Source: an uncultured Bacteroides sp. (lineage in GTDB: Bacteria > Bacteroidota > Bacteroidia > Bacteroidales > Bacteroidaceae). Taken from it: 64,000 bases of DNA. Location: NCBI RefSeq assembly GCF_910578895.1, contig NZ_CAJTSC010000014.1, positions 1-64,000 on the forward strand. The letters are read 5' to 3'. A program made the position numbers and the translations under genes. Of this stretch, positions 1 through 8,793 are shown piece by piece; positions within the stretch are counted from its first letter, which is position 1, and the number at the start of each line of letters is the position of its first letter. The notes under the pieces are model-generated. The model saw nothing but the letters and a program-made list of their open reading frames with translations. It was not told where the DNA came from and searched no databases.

Positions 1-248
1 CGTCCGTTGTCCTGTACTGTAATTGAATTGTCTTCGTTGATGGTCACTTCGATGTGGCTGCAATAACCCGCCAATGCTTCGTCGATAGAGTTGTCAACGA
101 TTTCGTATACCAAGTGGTGGAGTCCCTTTATACTGATGTCGCCGATGTACATCGCAGGGCGTTTTCTTACTGCTTCAAGACCTTCCAATACCTGGATACT
201 ATCCGCAGAATAAGACCCGTTATTGGGAGTGATTTGTTCTTCGCTCAT
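1..248 (-). CDS. gyrB: DNA gyrase subunit B, N-terminal fragment (runs off the window)
   Basis: Only the first 82 codons are present; the gene continues past base 1. The translation begins MSEEQITPNNGSYSADSIQ and continues through LEGLEAVRKRPAMYIGD and the HHLVYEIVDNSIDEALAGY stretch, which is the ATP-binding GHKL motif of GyrB (catalytic Glu and Asn in the E-x-x-DNS-x-DE segment). GyrB with GyrA introduces negative supercoils using ATP. ParE begins similarly, so GyrB is the call by closeness of the N-terminus and is not absolute. A -7 type promoter element lies about 30 bases upstream of the ATG. Confidence 0.9.
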   Translation of the reverse strand, partial: MSEEQITPNNGSYSADSIQVLEGLEAVRKRPAMYIGDISIKGLHHLVYEIVDNSIDEALAGYCSHIEVTINEDNSITVQDNG

Positions 249-276
249 AATTGTCTTTCTAACTTTAATAACAGAG

Positions 277-307
277 CAAATATAGTGATATTTGTCGATT
301 CGGCGAA
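277..307 (-). promoter_or_regulatory. Putative gyrB promoter (Bacteroides type)
   Basis: Read on the minus strand, TATATTTG (284-277) fits the Bacteroides -7 consensus TAnnTTTG. TTCG (307-304), 19 bases upstream, is one mismatch from the -33 TTTG. The gyrB ATG is at 248, leaving a short leader. This is a motif match only. Confidence 0.5.
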
Positions 308-396
308 GAATAAAGGGTGAAAAAATGAAGGATGGGGAGCGGATTCTCTGTTTTCGCGGCCGGGTGTGCTGCATGGTCCGTCAAAGAAAACAAGAA

Positions 397-421
397 AGGC
401 TGAACTTTTTAAGTTCAGCCT
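397..421 (-). terminator. Intrinsic terminator of rpsT
   Basis: A perfect 11-bp inverted repeat (AGGCTGAACTT / AAGTTCAGCCT) with a 3-base loop lies about 30 bases past the rpsT stop. On the minus strand the stem is followed by a T-rich run (TTTCTTGTTTTCTTTG), as expected for a Rho-independent terminator. Confidence 0.85.
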
Positions 422-452
422 GCTCTATATTGGTTTTCTTGAATCTTTCTAA

Positions 453-707
453 TTAAGCGAGCTTGTTGATGTAGAGAGCTAATTTAGATTTCAGATTGTT
501 AGCTTTGTTCTTGTGGATTACATTTGTCTTAGCCAACTTGTCCAACATCTTTGTAACGCCCGGATACATTGCAACTGCTTCTGTTTTATCAGTTGTTGCG
601 CGAAGTTTTCTAACAGCGTTTCTCATGGTCTTGCCATAATATCTGTTGTGAAGTCTTCTTGTTTCTTCTTGTCTGATTCTTTTCAGTGATGATTTGTGAT
701 TTGCCAT
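453..707 (-). CDS. rpsT: 30S ribosomal protein S20
   Basis: An 84-aa basic protein starting MANHKSSLKRIRQEETRRLHN, the typical S20 N-terminus with many Lys/Arg; S20 is usually 84-90 aa. It binds 16S rRNA in the body of the small subunit early in assembly. It sits 39 bases downstream of a tRNA-Glu gene in the same orientation, with a shared promoter upstream of the tRNA and a strong terminator after the stop, so tRNA-Glu and rpsT probably form one transcript. Confidence 0.95.
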   Translation of the reverse strand: MANHKSSLKRIRQEETRRLHNRYYGKTMRNAVRKLRATTDKTEAVAMYPGVTKMLDKLAKTNVIHKNKANNLKSKLALYINKLA

Positions 708-746
708 CTCGACTAATCTTTTTTAATTCGTTTATCTTTTTAATTG

Positions 747-818
747 TAGCCCGTGGGGGAATCGAACCCCCCTTTCAAGAATGAAAATCTTGCGTCCTAA
801 CCGATAGACGAACGGGCC
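747..818 (-). tRNA. tRNA-Glu (anticodon TTC)
   Basis: The minus strand folds into a cloverleaf: acceptor GGCCCGT paired with ACGGGCT (first pair G-U), D arm after TCGTCTA, anticodon stem CAAGA/TCTTG with loop TTTTCAT (anticodon TTC), and T arm GGGGG-TTCGATT-CCCCC. Base 73 is A and CCA is not fully encoded. It lies between a clear promoter and rpsT. Confidence 0.95.
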
Positions 819-875
819 ATCCTTATTGGTGAGCGTCTCCGCTCTTGCAACCGTTTTTCCTTTCGTTTGCGGTTG

Positions 876-906
876 CAAAGGTAGAAACTATTTTTTAATT
901 GGCAAA
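876..906 (-). promoter_or_regulatory. Bacteroides-type promoter for tRNA-Glu - rpsT
   Basis: On the minus strand TTTG (906-903), a 19-base spacer, and TACCTTTG (883-876) match the -33/-7 consensus of the Bacteroides primary sigma factor exactly. The tRNA 5' end is at 818, so a processed leader of about 50 bases is expected. Confidence 0.75.
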
Positions 907-1065
907 CATTTCTAATAAAAAAATTACGTGGTTTTTTCTGTGGTTAACTCTGTTTTTAGTGTTATTAATTGATAATCAATATGGTAATGATGTTTTAATT
1001 TTTTGTCCTTTACCGCATTTTTTTTATTCCTTTGCTATGTTTTCCGTAGTTTCATGCTTTTTTTG

Positions 1066-1073
1066 TAGCTTTG
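1066..1073 (+). promoter_or_regulatory. Putative -7 element of recO
   Basis: TAGCTTTG fits TAnnTTTG and lies 33 bases before the recO ATG. The only -33 candidate at suitable distance is TTTC (1041-1044), so the match is partial. The AT-rich stretch 907-1060 upstream shows nothing else that I can support. Confidence 0.4.
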
Positions 1074-1106
1074 TTAGCCGATTTGAAACTTGATAAGTGA
1101 ACGGAA

Positions 1107-1835
1107 ATGCTACAGAAAACGCAAGGAATCGTACTACATTCGTTGAAGTATAAGGATACTTCCATCATTGTGGACATCTATACCGAGGTGTCCGGGCGAG
1201 CATCTTTCTTGGTGCCGGTGTCCCGTTCGCGCAAGGCTACGGTGAAGTCAGTGCTGTTTCAGCCGCTCTCTTTAGTGGAGTTGGAAGCGGATTTCCGACC
1301 GAATGCCACTATATATAAGGTGAAAGAGGCGAAATCTTTTTGTCCTTTTACGTCTATTCCTTACGACCCCTATAAGTCTGCCATTGCTTTGTTTCTGTCC
1401 GAATTCCTGTATCGTGCCTTGCGCGAGGAAGCGGAGAACCGTCCTTTATTTGCCTATTTGCAGCATTCTATTGTTTGGTTAGACGAATGCCGCAGTGGTT
1501 TTTCCAATTTTCATTTGGTTTTTTTGATGCGCTTGTCGCGCTTTCTCGGTCTGTATCCGAACTTGGAAGATTATCACAGCGGTGATTATTTTGATTTGCG
1601 GAGTGCCGGTTTTACTCCGTTGCGTCCGCAGGCGCATCCTGACTATATAGGACCGGAAGAGGCATCGCGCTTGACGGGACTGATGCGTATGAATTATGAA
1701 ACCATGCATCTTTTTGCTATGAATCGTTCGGAACGTGCCCGCTGCCTGACGGTAATGAACGAGTATTATCGTTTGCATTTGCCTGATTTTCCCGTATTGA
1801 AGTCTTTGGAAGTCCTGAAAGAATTATTCGATTGA
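1107..1835 (+). CDS. recO: DNA repair protein RecO
   Basis: A 242-aa protein of normal RecO length. It opens with MLQKTQGIVLHSLKYKDTSI, the RecO N-terminal OB-fold signature (x-GIVL-x-x-x-x-YKDTS-x-I), followed by the helical C-terminal domain. RecO works with RecR/RecF to load RecA onto SSB-coated gapped DNA in recombinational repair. It is monocistronic and convergent with the yqeY end of the dcw cluster; a long hairpin separates the two stops. The ATG is supported by the fit of the N-terminus to the family. Confidence 0.92.
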   Translation: MLQKTQGIVLHSLKYKDTSIIVDIYTEVSGRASFLVPVSRSRKATVKSVLFQPLSLVELEADFRPNATIYKVKEAKSFCPFTSIPYDPYKSAIALFLSEFLYRALREEAENRPLFAYLQHSIVWLDECRSGFSNFHLVFLMRLSRFLGLYPNLEDYHSGDYFDLRSAGFTPLRPQAHPDYIGPEEASRLTGLMRMNYETMHLFAMNRSERARCLTVMNEYYRLHLPDFPVLKSLEVLKELFD

Positions 1836-1937
1836 GTTTTGTTCTGAGCTATAAAGTGTTCCATACTTTGTAACACTTTGGCTGATGGTACGAGAGAAGT
1901 TGCGAACTACCGTCTGCAGGCGATAGCGCGGAACAGA

Positions 1938-1991
1938 AAGCCGTACTTCCAGCCGGTTCCTTTTGGTGGAGAACGGCTCGAAGTACGGCTT
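1938..1991. terminator. Hairpin between the convergent recO and yqeY ends
   Basis: A 12-bp perfect inverted repeat AAGCCGTACTTC (1938-1949) / GAAGTACGGCTT (1980-1991), extended inward by a nearly matched AGCCGGTTC / GAACGGCT stem. It lies between two convergent stops and may end both transcripts. Neither side has a clean poly-T tract, so this is a probable and not a certain terminator. Confidence 0.55.
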
Positions 1992-2018
1992 CATATATAT
2001 CCGTGTCGGGAAAGCCCT

Positions 2019-2468
2019 TTATCCCAGCAACTCTTTTACTTTGGCGGAGATGGCACGTCCTTCGGCAAGTCCGGCAAGTTTTTTACTGGCTACGCCCATC
2101 ACTTTGCCCATGTCTTTGCCGCCGGTGGCACCTGTTTCGGCGATAATTGCCTTCAGGGCAACTTCCAGTTCTTCGACCGACATTTGCTTGGGGAGGTAGG
2201 CTTCCATGACCTTCACTTGTGCCAGCTCTGTATCGGCAAGGTCTTGGCGTCCTTGCTGTACATAAATTTCGGCAGCATCCTTGCCTTGCTTTGTCAGTTT
2301 CTGAATGATTTTCAGGGCATCGGCATCGGTCAGGGTATCGTTGGCTCCCGGAGCGGTTTTTGCTTCGAGGAATACTTTTTTGATGTTTCTCAAAGTTTCC
2401 AAAGCCACTTTGTCTTTGGCTCTCATTGCGTTTTTAATGTCTTCGCTGACTCTTTCGAATAAATCCAT
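2019..2468 (-). CDS. yqeY: GatB/YqeY domain protein
   Basis: A 149-aa protein (MDLFERVSEDIKNAMRAKDK at the start, then TLRNIKKVFLEAKT and a QRRQDLADTE-like segment) matching the YqeY family, which resembles the C-terminal tRNA-binding tail of GatB. The family is thought to act on tRNA or in aminoacyl-tRNA quality, but its exact role is not established. It lies 58 bases downstream of ftsZ on the same strand, so it is the last gene of the division cluster, a placement common in Bacteroidetes. Confidence 0.88.
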   Translation of the reverse strand: MDLFERVSEDIKNAMRAKDKVALETLRNIKKVFLEAKTAPGANDTLTDADALKIIQKLTKQGKDAAEIYVQQGRQDLADTELAQVKVMEAYLPKQMSVEELEVALKAIIAETGATGGKDMGKVMGVASKKLAGLAEGRAISAKVKELLG

Positions 2469-2526
2469 GTTGTAATTGTGAATAATGAATTATGAATTTC
2501 TTGGGTTGTTACAGCATCGGTGCGGT

Positions 2527-3828
2527 TTAGAAGGTAATTACGTTACTGCCGCTGCTTTCGGCTTCGCGGGCTTCTTCGGTAGCAAGTATACTGGTCTCTT
2601 CCGCTTTGGCTTTGATTGCGGCGAGGGAACTCTTGTCGCGCATGTAAGTAGGCGAGTTCTCCACCATACTGATGATGTCGGCGCTGTCCAAGTCTTCAGG
2701 ATTGAAGAGATAGACGTGGCGGCGGCGCATGCGTGGTGTGCTGCTGTTGATTTCCTTTCCGTAATAGCGTTCGCGGCGGCTCCGTTTGCGTTCTTCTTCT
2801 TCGGCGATTCGTTCCAGTTCCTCTTCGGTCTGGGTGGCAATCCGTTCGTCCATTTCCTTGAGATGGATATCTTGCATGCCGAAACCAGTGGCTAACAGGG
2901 TGATTTTTACCTTGTCACCCAGGCTCTCGTCCTTTTCCACTCCGTGTTTGGTCTCAATGTCGCGGCTAAAGCGGCTCATGAACTCGCGTACTTCTTCCAT
3001 TTCGCTCATCATCAGTTTGTGTTCCGAACTGTAGGAGATGCAGAATGCCACCTTCTTGGCATTGAAGATGTCGTTGTTGTTGAGCAACGGTGAAGTCTGG
3101 GCATCCAGTATCGCCTTACTCACACGCCCCTCACCGCTGCCGTAGCCGGTTCCCATGATTGCTACGCCACCGTTTTTGAGGATGGTGCGCACATCGTTGA
3201 AGTCGAGGTTGATTTTGCCGTGCATGGTGATGATGTCGGCAATGCTCTTGGCTGCCACGAGCACGATATCGTCTGCCCGGTCATAGGCTTCTTCAAAGTC
3301 CATTTCGCCGTAGATCTCGCTTAATTTGTCGTTCTTGATGACAATCAATGCATCCACATGTTTGTTAATTTCCTCCACACCGTCCAGCGCCTGGTCTATT
3401 TTTTTGTCGGCTTCCCACTGGTAGGGAATGGTGACAATACCTACGGTCAGTATATCCATCTCTTTTGCCACTTTCGCTACGATGGGGGCAGCTCCCGTTC
3501 CGGTTCCTCCACCCATACCGGCGGTGATGAACACCATCTGTGTGCCGTCGCTCAGGCGTTCTTTGATTTCATCCGTGCTGTTCTCCGCCTCCGCACGTCC
3601 TTTCTTGGGATCGTTTCCGGCTCCCAACCCTTTACCCAACTGTAACTTGTTGGGGACGGGAGAGTCGTTCAGTGACTTCGAGTCAGTGTTGCAAACCATG
3701 AAAGAGACACCGTTTATACCTTCATTGTACATGTGGCTGACGGCGTTGCAACCACCGCCACCCACACCGATGACTTTGATGATTTTCGGTGAATCGGTCG
3801 GAAAATCGAATTGTGCTATATCGTCCAT
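2527..3828 (-). CDS. ftsZ: Cell division GTPase FtsZ
   Basis: A 433-aa tubulin-like GTPase that polymerises into the Z ring. Visible motifs are the N-terminal GVGGGGCNAV (21-30), the tubulin signature GGGTGTG at 106-112, and the T7 loop NLDFNDV (207-213) that completes the GTPase site of the next subunit. A charged linker (about 320-360) precedes a C-terminal PTYMR-containing segment that probably serves as the conserved peptide binding FtsA. After that peptide comes an unusual Glu/Ala/Ser-rich tail of about 40 residues ending NVITF, so the binding peptide is not at the extreme C-terminus. It follows ftsA by about 90 bases. Confidence 0.97.
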   Translation of the reverse strand: MDDIAQFDFPTDSPKIIKVIGVGGGGCNAVSHMYNEGINGVSFMVCNTDSKSLNDSPVPNKLQLGKGLGAGNDPKKGRAEAENSTDEIKERLSDGTQMVFITAGMGGGTGTGAAPIVAKVAKEMDILTVGIVTIPYQWEADKKIDQALDGVEEINKHVDALIVIKNDKLSEIYGEMDFEEAYDRADDIVLVAAKSIADIITMHGKINLDFNDVRTILKNGGVAIMGTGYGSGEGRVSKAILDAQTSPLLNNNDIFNAKKVAFCISYSSEHKLMMSEMEEVREFMSRFSRDIETKHGVEKDESLGDKVKITLLATGFGMQDIHLKEMDERIATQTEEELERIAEEEERKRSRRERYYGKEINSSTPRMRRRHVYLFNPEDLDSADIISMVENSPTYMRDKSSLAAIKAKAEETSILATEEAREAESSGSNVITF

Positions 3829-3915
3829 AATTCTGAATTTTGAATTATGAATTATGAATTGCTATGCAGTGTGGTGCGCATCCAATTCAAGATTCAAAAT
3901 TTATAAGTAAATCAA

Positions 3916-5334
3916 TTATTTCATGTCGTCGTCCGAGAAGATTTCTTTGGAAAGCTTGTCTCCAATTCTTTCAAACCAGCTGGGACCTTTTTTCTTCTTT
4001 CTCTCTTTTTCTTTCTGTTCCCGCTCTTTGCGTTCTTTTTCCTTGCGTTCCCTCTCTTCTTTCTCACGTTGTGCTTTGGCAGCACGGGCAGCGGCTTCTT
4101 GTTCCTTCAGAGTTTCGTCGTTGTCGAACATATCCACGGGTTTGGGCGTAGGATTGCCCGCAGGCTGTGCTGTTTTCTCCTCTTGCAGGCAGCAGTTTTC
4201 GTGACCTGCGGCGAGAAGTCCGAGCAGGGTGTTCTGCATGCCGTCCTTTACGAGCACATCGTTGAAACCGTGAATGGTGTTATGAACGAAACGTATCGTT
4301 TTTACTTTCTCTGTTTTGCTCAGTTTGCGGAAAACTTCTTCAATACTCTTCAGGTTTGCCCCGCCACCGGTGAATATTACTCCGGAGAAGAGTTTGTCTT
4401 CATAACCGGAGAACTGCAACAGGTTCCATACGTTGGCAAGGATCTCCTCGGTGCGCGCTCCGATAATATTGTTCAACGTGGCAAGTTCAATGGCACGTCC
4501 GTCTTCCAATGTGCATGCGGCGAGAGTTTCACCCTCTTCCTCCTCTTCGTAAAGGGCGTTACCGTATTGCAATTTCAACCGTTCGGCATCTTGTTCCTCC
4601 ATTTGTAGCGATGTGATGTCACGGGTAATGGTATTTCCGCCCAGCGGCAATACGCTTAGGTAGCGGAGAATGTTATTCTTGTAGACCGAAACAGTAGTCG
4701 TATCGGCACCGAAGTCCACTAATGCACATCCCGAACGCATTTCGTTTTCCGTCAGAACGGCATTTGCCAAGGCTATCGGGGCGATGAGCAGGTCGGCTAT
4801 CTCTACCTTTGCCTGCTCAAAACTGTGTTCCAGATTCTTCTTGAGCGAGGCACGTGCCACGATATTGAGGAATTGGCCTGTGATATGCTGTCCGGTTACT
4901 CCTACCGGGTCGGCATGGAGATTGTTGTCTATTTTATATTCTTGAGGGGCGACATCCAGCACGCTCATGTCTGCCAACGGCACTTCAAGGTTTTCGTCGC
5001 AGATAGAGTCTACCAACTCTTGCGAGATGATGCCCTCTTCATCCAGCGTACGGCTCACCGCATTTTTTACTGTGCGCAATGACTGTCCGCCGATGCCTAC
5101 GTATATTTTGGCAATGGAGTTGTTGAGCTGGCCTTCCAGTTTGTTAATGATGGAAGTCAATGCCTGTGCCGTCTTGTCAATATTGTAGATGATGCCCTTG
5201 TGGATGAACGAGGCGGCATCTTCACGCGCATAAGCCAACACCTGGATGCTTCCGTCACTGTTCTTCTTTCCTGCAATGCCGGAAATCTTGGAAGAACTCA
5301 ACTCAATGGCGGCGATGAAATCTGTTGTTGCCAT
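3916..5334 (-). CDS. ftsA: Cell division protein FtsA
   Basis: An actin-like ATPase that tethers FtsZ to the inner membrane. The start chosen is the ATG at 5334 (MATTDFIAAIELSSSKISGI), which places the phosphate-1 loop in the usual position; an in-frame ATG at 5382 would add an atypical 16-residue extension. The protein is about 472 aa. After the actin fold comes a long Lys/Glu/Arg-rich, probably helical linker (last ~100 residues), then PSWFERIGDKLSKEIF, which looks like the amphipathic membrane-targeting helix, and an acidic end. The charged linker is much longer than in E. coli FtsA. It lies between ftsQ and ftsZ as in most dcw clusters. Confidence 0.95.
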   Translation of the reverse strand: MATTDFIAAIELSSSKISGIAGKKNSDGSIQVLAYAREDAASFIHKGIIYNIDKTAQALTSIINKLEGQLNNSIAKIYVGIGGQSLRTVKNAVSRTLDEEGIISQELVDSICDENLEVPLADMSVLDVAPQEYKIDNNLHADPVGVTGQHITGQFLNIVARASLKKNLEHSFEQAKVEIADLLIAPIALANAVLTENEMRSGCALVDFGADTTTVSVYKNNILRYLSVLPLGGNTITRDITSLQMEEQDAERLKLQYGNALYEEEEEGETLAACTLEDGRAIELATLNNIIGARTEEILANVWNLLQFSGYEDKLFSGVIFTGGGANLKSIEEVFRKLSKTEKVKTIRFVHNTIHGFNDVLVKDGMQNTLLGLLAAGHENCCLQEEKTAQPAGNPTPKPVDMFDNDETLKEQEAAARAAKAQREKEERERKEKERKEREQKEKERKKKKGPSWFERIGDKLSKEIFSDDDMK

Positions 5335-5438
5335 AATTATTTTATTTACTATTTTACTTTTACGGTTTATTGTTTGCTGCACGGCAATGAAAGAAAGTTA
5401 TCCGGCTATTTGGATAATCAAGCAATAGCTTCCTTCCT

Positions 5439-6176
5439 TTATTGTCTTTTCGTGCAGATAATCTGGTTACCAAATTCAACACTGATACGGGAGTATTTGT
5501 TCCAGCCTACTTTATTTAAGCCTTTTTCATAGAATATCTTTACCCGCTTCAACTTCTGTTCGAAGTCGTCCAGTTTCCCAAGGTAGATGATGTGGTCGCC
5601 TACACGAGGCACCAGTTCAATGTTTCTGCCGGGCAATACATGAATCTGTTCGATTTGTGCGTCCCAGAACGAATTCTTCTGCAAAAATACACCAAACTTA
5701 TATAAATCCCTCATGGCAAACGACTTTTCTACATTTCCGGTCACAATGGCGCGGTGCGCGATACACTTTGTGTCGAGTGGCATCACTGTGCCTTTGTTGT
5801 CCAGGTAGTAGTTTTCGCCTTTGGCACTCATTATCCTCAGGATAGGAACGCGTTGGGTCACTTCGACGCATAGTTTGCCGCTCGGGGTTTTATAGCATTC
5901 AACTTCGTCAATGAGCGGATGCTTGGAGAGTATCTGTTCCAATGTCTTGGTGCGGATACGGTCCAGGTTTTTGCCTATGGGGTTACTGTCTTTCTTTTTC
6001 AGCATGGCAATCACTTCCTTTTTTGTGATGAACCCGGCATATTCCATGTCTTTAATTACCAGTTCCACGTCATGGCACATCCGGCTTGCCGGTTTTCGGT
6101 TGAAAGCGGTAACGGCCACGACCAGATAGGCAAGGACGAGCAACAGGACAATGGAAAGCAGAATCCGTTTAATCAT
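5439..6176 (-). CDS. ftsQ: Cell division protein FtsQ
   Basis: A 245-aa bitopic protein: residues 4-22 (LKRILLSIVLLLVLAYL-like) form one transmembrane helix near the N-terminus, and the rest is periplasmic with a POTRA-like segment (IKDMEYAGFITKKEV through PLIDEVECYKTPSG) and a C-terminal beta domain. FtsQ links early and late divisome proteins. Identity rests on this architecture and on its place between murC and ftsA. Bacteroidetes FtsQ proteins diverge strongly, so sequence similarity alone would be weak. Confidence 0.85.
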   Translation of the reverse strand: MIKRILLSIVLLLVLAYLVVAVTAFNRKPASRMCHDVELVIKDMEYAGFITKKEVIAMLKKKDSNPIGKNLDRIRTKTLEQILSKHPLIDEVECYKTPSGKLCVEVTQRVPILRIMSAKGENYYLDNKGTVMPLDTKCIAHRAIVTGNVEKSFAMRDLYKFGVFLQKNSFWDAQIEQIHVLPGRNIELVPRVGDHIIYLGKLDDFEQKLKRVKIFYEKGLNKVGWNKYSRISVEFGNQIICTKRQ

Positions 6177-6222
6177 AGGCTTGTTTGTTATTTGCTATTT
6201 TATAATTCACTCTATATAATTA

Positions 6223-7602
6223 TTAGCTGCGCTGTTCGAGCAATTGGGTGATGGAAGGCACATAGTTGTCTAAATCGCCGGCTCCCAGCACGATTAATAC
6301 TTCGACAGGTTTCTTCGAAAGCAGTTCCGGTATGTCTTCCTTTTTGCAGATACGCTTTTCGATGCCCGGGCACAGATTGTCATAGATGAGACGGCTGCTG
6401 ACACCGGGAATGGGTTGTTCGCGGGCAGGGTAGATTTCCGTCAGAATTACTTCGTCCGCCATTGAAAGGCTATCTGCAAAGTCCTTGTAGAAGTCGCGGG
6501 TACGTGTATAGAGATGAGGTTGGAAGATGGCGGTTATCTTCTTGTCCTGATAGAGTTCGCGAATAGACTTCACGCTTTGTGCGATTTCGGCAGGATGGTG
6601 GGCATAGTCGCTGAGGAATACGAGTTTGTCCGTCTTTATCTTGAAGTCGAAACGGCGGTCTACTCCACGGAAGCTTGCCATTCCTTGTTTGATTTCATCA
6701 TCAGTAACTCCGTTCAGGTGTGCAAGCGCCATAGCTGCCACACCGTTTTCTATGTTGATGCCGATGGGGACGCCAAGCCGGATGTCATTGATGCGGGTGT
6801 CCGGAGCAACGAAGTCGATGAAAATCTCACCGTTTCCGATGCGGATGTTTTCTGCATGGAAATCTCCTTCATCGCGTGAGTAGGTATATATTTTTACCCC
6901 CGGTTGCACGTCCGGCTGCAAGGCAATGCCTTTACGGATAATCAGTGCGCCTTCCGGCTGGATAAGGGTGGTGTAGTGGCGGAAGCTTTCAAGGTAGGCT
7001 TCGCGCGTACCGTATATATCCAGATGGTCGGGGTCGGCGGAGGTAATGACGCTCATATAGGGAGAAAGCCAATGGAATGAGCGGTCGAACTCATCTGCCT
7101 CGATTACGGTATACGGGCTGTCCTGCGATAAGAGCAGGTTCGTTCCGTAGTTCTTGGCAATGCCACCGAGGAAAGCCGTACAACCTACGTGCGACTGATG
7201 AAATAAATGTGCCGCCATTGTGCTTGTGGTGGTCTTTCCATGAGTACCGGCAACGCAAAGTCCCTTGCTGCTACGGGTAATCGTGCCTAATACTTGCGCG
7301 CGTTTATGTATTTCAAAACCATGTTCCCGGAAGTAGGTCAGTTCGGCGTGTTCTTGGGGAATGGCAGGGGTATACACAACCAGTGTGCTTTGGGAGTTCT
7401 TGCAATTCTCCGGGATGAGGTCAACGTCTTCCTCATAATGTATTTGTGCACCTTCTGCAATCAGATGTCCGGTAAGTTCGCTTGGCGTACGGTCATATCC
7501 TGCCACAAATTTACCTTTGGAGAGGAAATAACGTATCAGCGCGCTCATGCCGATGCCGCCGGCACCGACGAAGTAAACGGATTGTATGTTTTCTATATTC
7601 AT
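6223..7602 (-). CDS. murC: UDP-N-acetylmuramate--L-alanine ligase MurC
   Basis: A 459-aa Mur ligase adding L-Ala to UDP-MurNAc, the first amino acid of the peptidoglycan stem. The N-terminal Rossmann motif YFVGAGGIGMSAL, the ATP loop GTHGKTTT, and the central DHLDIYGT segment with downstream SDYAHHPAEI are MurC hallmarks (the HHP motif separates MurC/Mpl from MurD and MurE). It is complete and lies 7 bases after murG, so the two are probably translationally linked in the dcw operon. Confidence 0.96.
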   Translation of the reverse strand: MNIENIQSVYFVGAGGIGMSALIRYFLSKGKFVAGYDRTPSELTGHLIAEGAQIHYEEDVDLIPENCKNSQSTLVVYTPAIPQEHAELTYFREHGFEIHKRAQVLGTITRSSKGLCVAGTHGKTTTSTMAAHLFHQSHVGCTAFLGGIAKNYGTNLLLSQDSPYTVIEADEFDRSFHWLSPYMSVITSADPDHLDIYGTREAYLESFRHYTTLIQPEGALIIRKGIALQPDVQPGVKIYTYSRDEGDFHAENIRIGNGEIFIDFVAPDTRINDIRLGVPIGINIENGVAAMALAHLNGVTDDEIKQGMASFRGVDRRFDFKIKTDKLVFLSDYAHHPAEIAQSVKSIRELYQDKKITAIFQPHLYTRTRDFYKDFADSLSMADEVILTEIYPAREQPIPGVSSRLIYDNLCPGIEKRICKKEDIPELLSKKPVEVLIVLGAGDLDNYVPSITQLLEQRS

Positions 7603-7609
7603 GTACTTG

Positions 7610-8758
7610 TTATTTAATAAGTTTTAGCACCTCTTTGGCAATGACTGTTGCCGAATCCGGCAATGCCAATCGGGCGATGTTGTTACTCAATTCTCTCAGT
7701 TTGCCACTTTCTTTCACCGTCTTCAGCGCCACATCCAGAAGTCTCTCCTCGGCTTCCGCGTCCTTTACATAGATGGCAGCGTCTTTGTCGACGAGTGCCA
7801 GCGTATTCTTGGTCTGATGGTCTTCTGCTACATTGGGCGATGGGACAAGAATCACGGGTTTGTGTAGTAAACAGAATTCCGAAATAGAGCCGGCACCGGC
7901 ACGGGAGATAACCAAATCGGCAGCGGCATAGGCACTTGCCATATCCTTGATGAAATCTGTCACGTACAGGTTGGGGATGGCGTTGATATGCGGATGTCGC
8001 ACGGCTTCACCGGTTGCTGCGGTGATGGCATCTCTTACCCGGTCGATGTATATTTTACCCGTTTGCCAGATGAATTGCATATCGGGATTTTTTCGGATGG
8101 TGTCAAGACCGGCGGTTAGCGTCTGGTTGATGGTCCGTGCCCCGAGACTGCCACCCAGTATCAGGATAGTTTTTCTGGAAGGATCTAAACTGAAATAGCG
8201 TACGGCATCTTCGTGGGATATCGAATGTCCGAGCAGGTTTTGACGAACGGGGTTGCCGGTCATGATAATCTTCTCAGCGGGGAAAAACTTTTCCATGCCT
8301 TCGTAGGCAACGCATATCTTACAGGCTTTTTGGGCAAGCAGCTTGTTGGTGACGCCTGCGTATGAATTTTGCTCCTGTATCAAAGTGGGCACTCCCATCA
8401 TCCCTGCTGTTTTCAGGGTGGGACCGCTGGCATAACCGCCTACACCTACCGCCACCTGCGGACGGAACTGCTTGATGATGTTGCGAGCTTTCCATTGGCT
8501 GCGTACCAGCTTCACCAATACGGCAAAGTTCTTCCACAGGTGTTTACGGTCGAAACCCGCTACGGGCAAGCCGATAATCCTGTAGCCGGCATCGGGTACG
8601 CGTTGCATCTCCATGCGTCCCTCTGCGCCTACGAACAGGATTTCCGCGTCCGGGCGCAACTCCTTGATTGCATTGGCAATAGATACGGCAGGAAAAATAT
8701 GTCCACCTGTACCGCCGCCACTGATGATGATGCGTGGTTTATTATTTTTTGTTTCCAT
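7610..8758 (-). CDS. murG: Undecaprenyl-PP-MurNAc-pentapeptide GlcNAc transferase MurG
   Basis: A 382-aa GT28 glycosyltransferase that converts lipid I to lipid II on the cytoplasmic face of the membrane. The first glycine loop GGTGGHIFPA (near residue 15), the GVGGYASGP loop (about 105-113) and the C-terminal UDP-GlcNAc site SRAGAGSISEF are visible. Length is normal. It lies between ftsW (35 bases upstream) and murC (7 bases downstream). Confidence 0.96.
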   Translation of the reverse strand: METKNNKPRIIISGGGTGGHIFPAVSIANAIKELRPDAEILFVGAEGRMEMQRVPDAGYRIIGLPVAGFDRKHLWKNFAVLVKLVRSQWKARNIIKQFRPQVAVGVGGYASGPTLKTAGMMGVPTLIQEQNSYAGVTNKLLAQKACKICVAYEGMEKFFPAEKIIMTGNPVRQNLLGHSISHEDAVRYFSLDPSRKTILILGGSLGARTINQTLTAGLDTIRKNPDMQFIWQTGKIYIDRVRDAITAATGEAVRHPHINAIPNLYVTDFIKDMASAYAAADLVISRAGAGSISEFCLLHKPVILVPSPNVAEDHQTKNTLALVDKDAAIYVKDAEAEERLLDVALKTVKESGKLRELSNNIARLALPDSATVIAKEVLKLIK

Positions 8759-8793
8759 ATCTGGGTTTATTTACTTGCTATTAATCATTCATC

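Noticed and set aside
899..1093. 64-aa hydrophobic frame upstream of recO
   Set aside because: It begins with TTG inside the AT-rich leader, overlaps the -7 element of recO and has no family look; its hydrophobic content follows from T-richness.
1878..2462. 194-aa frame on the + strand opposite yqeY
   Set aside because: Antisense of a well-matched YqeY gene; it also runs across the terminator-like hairpin.
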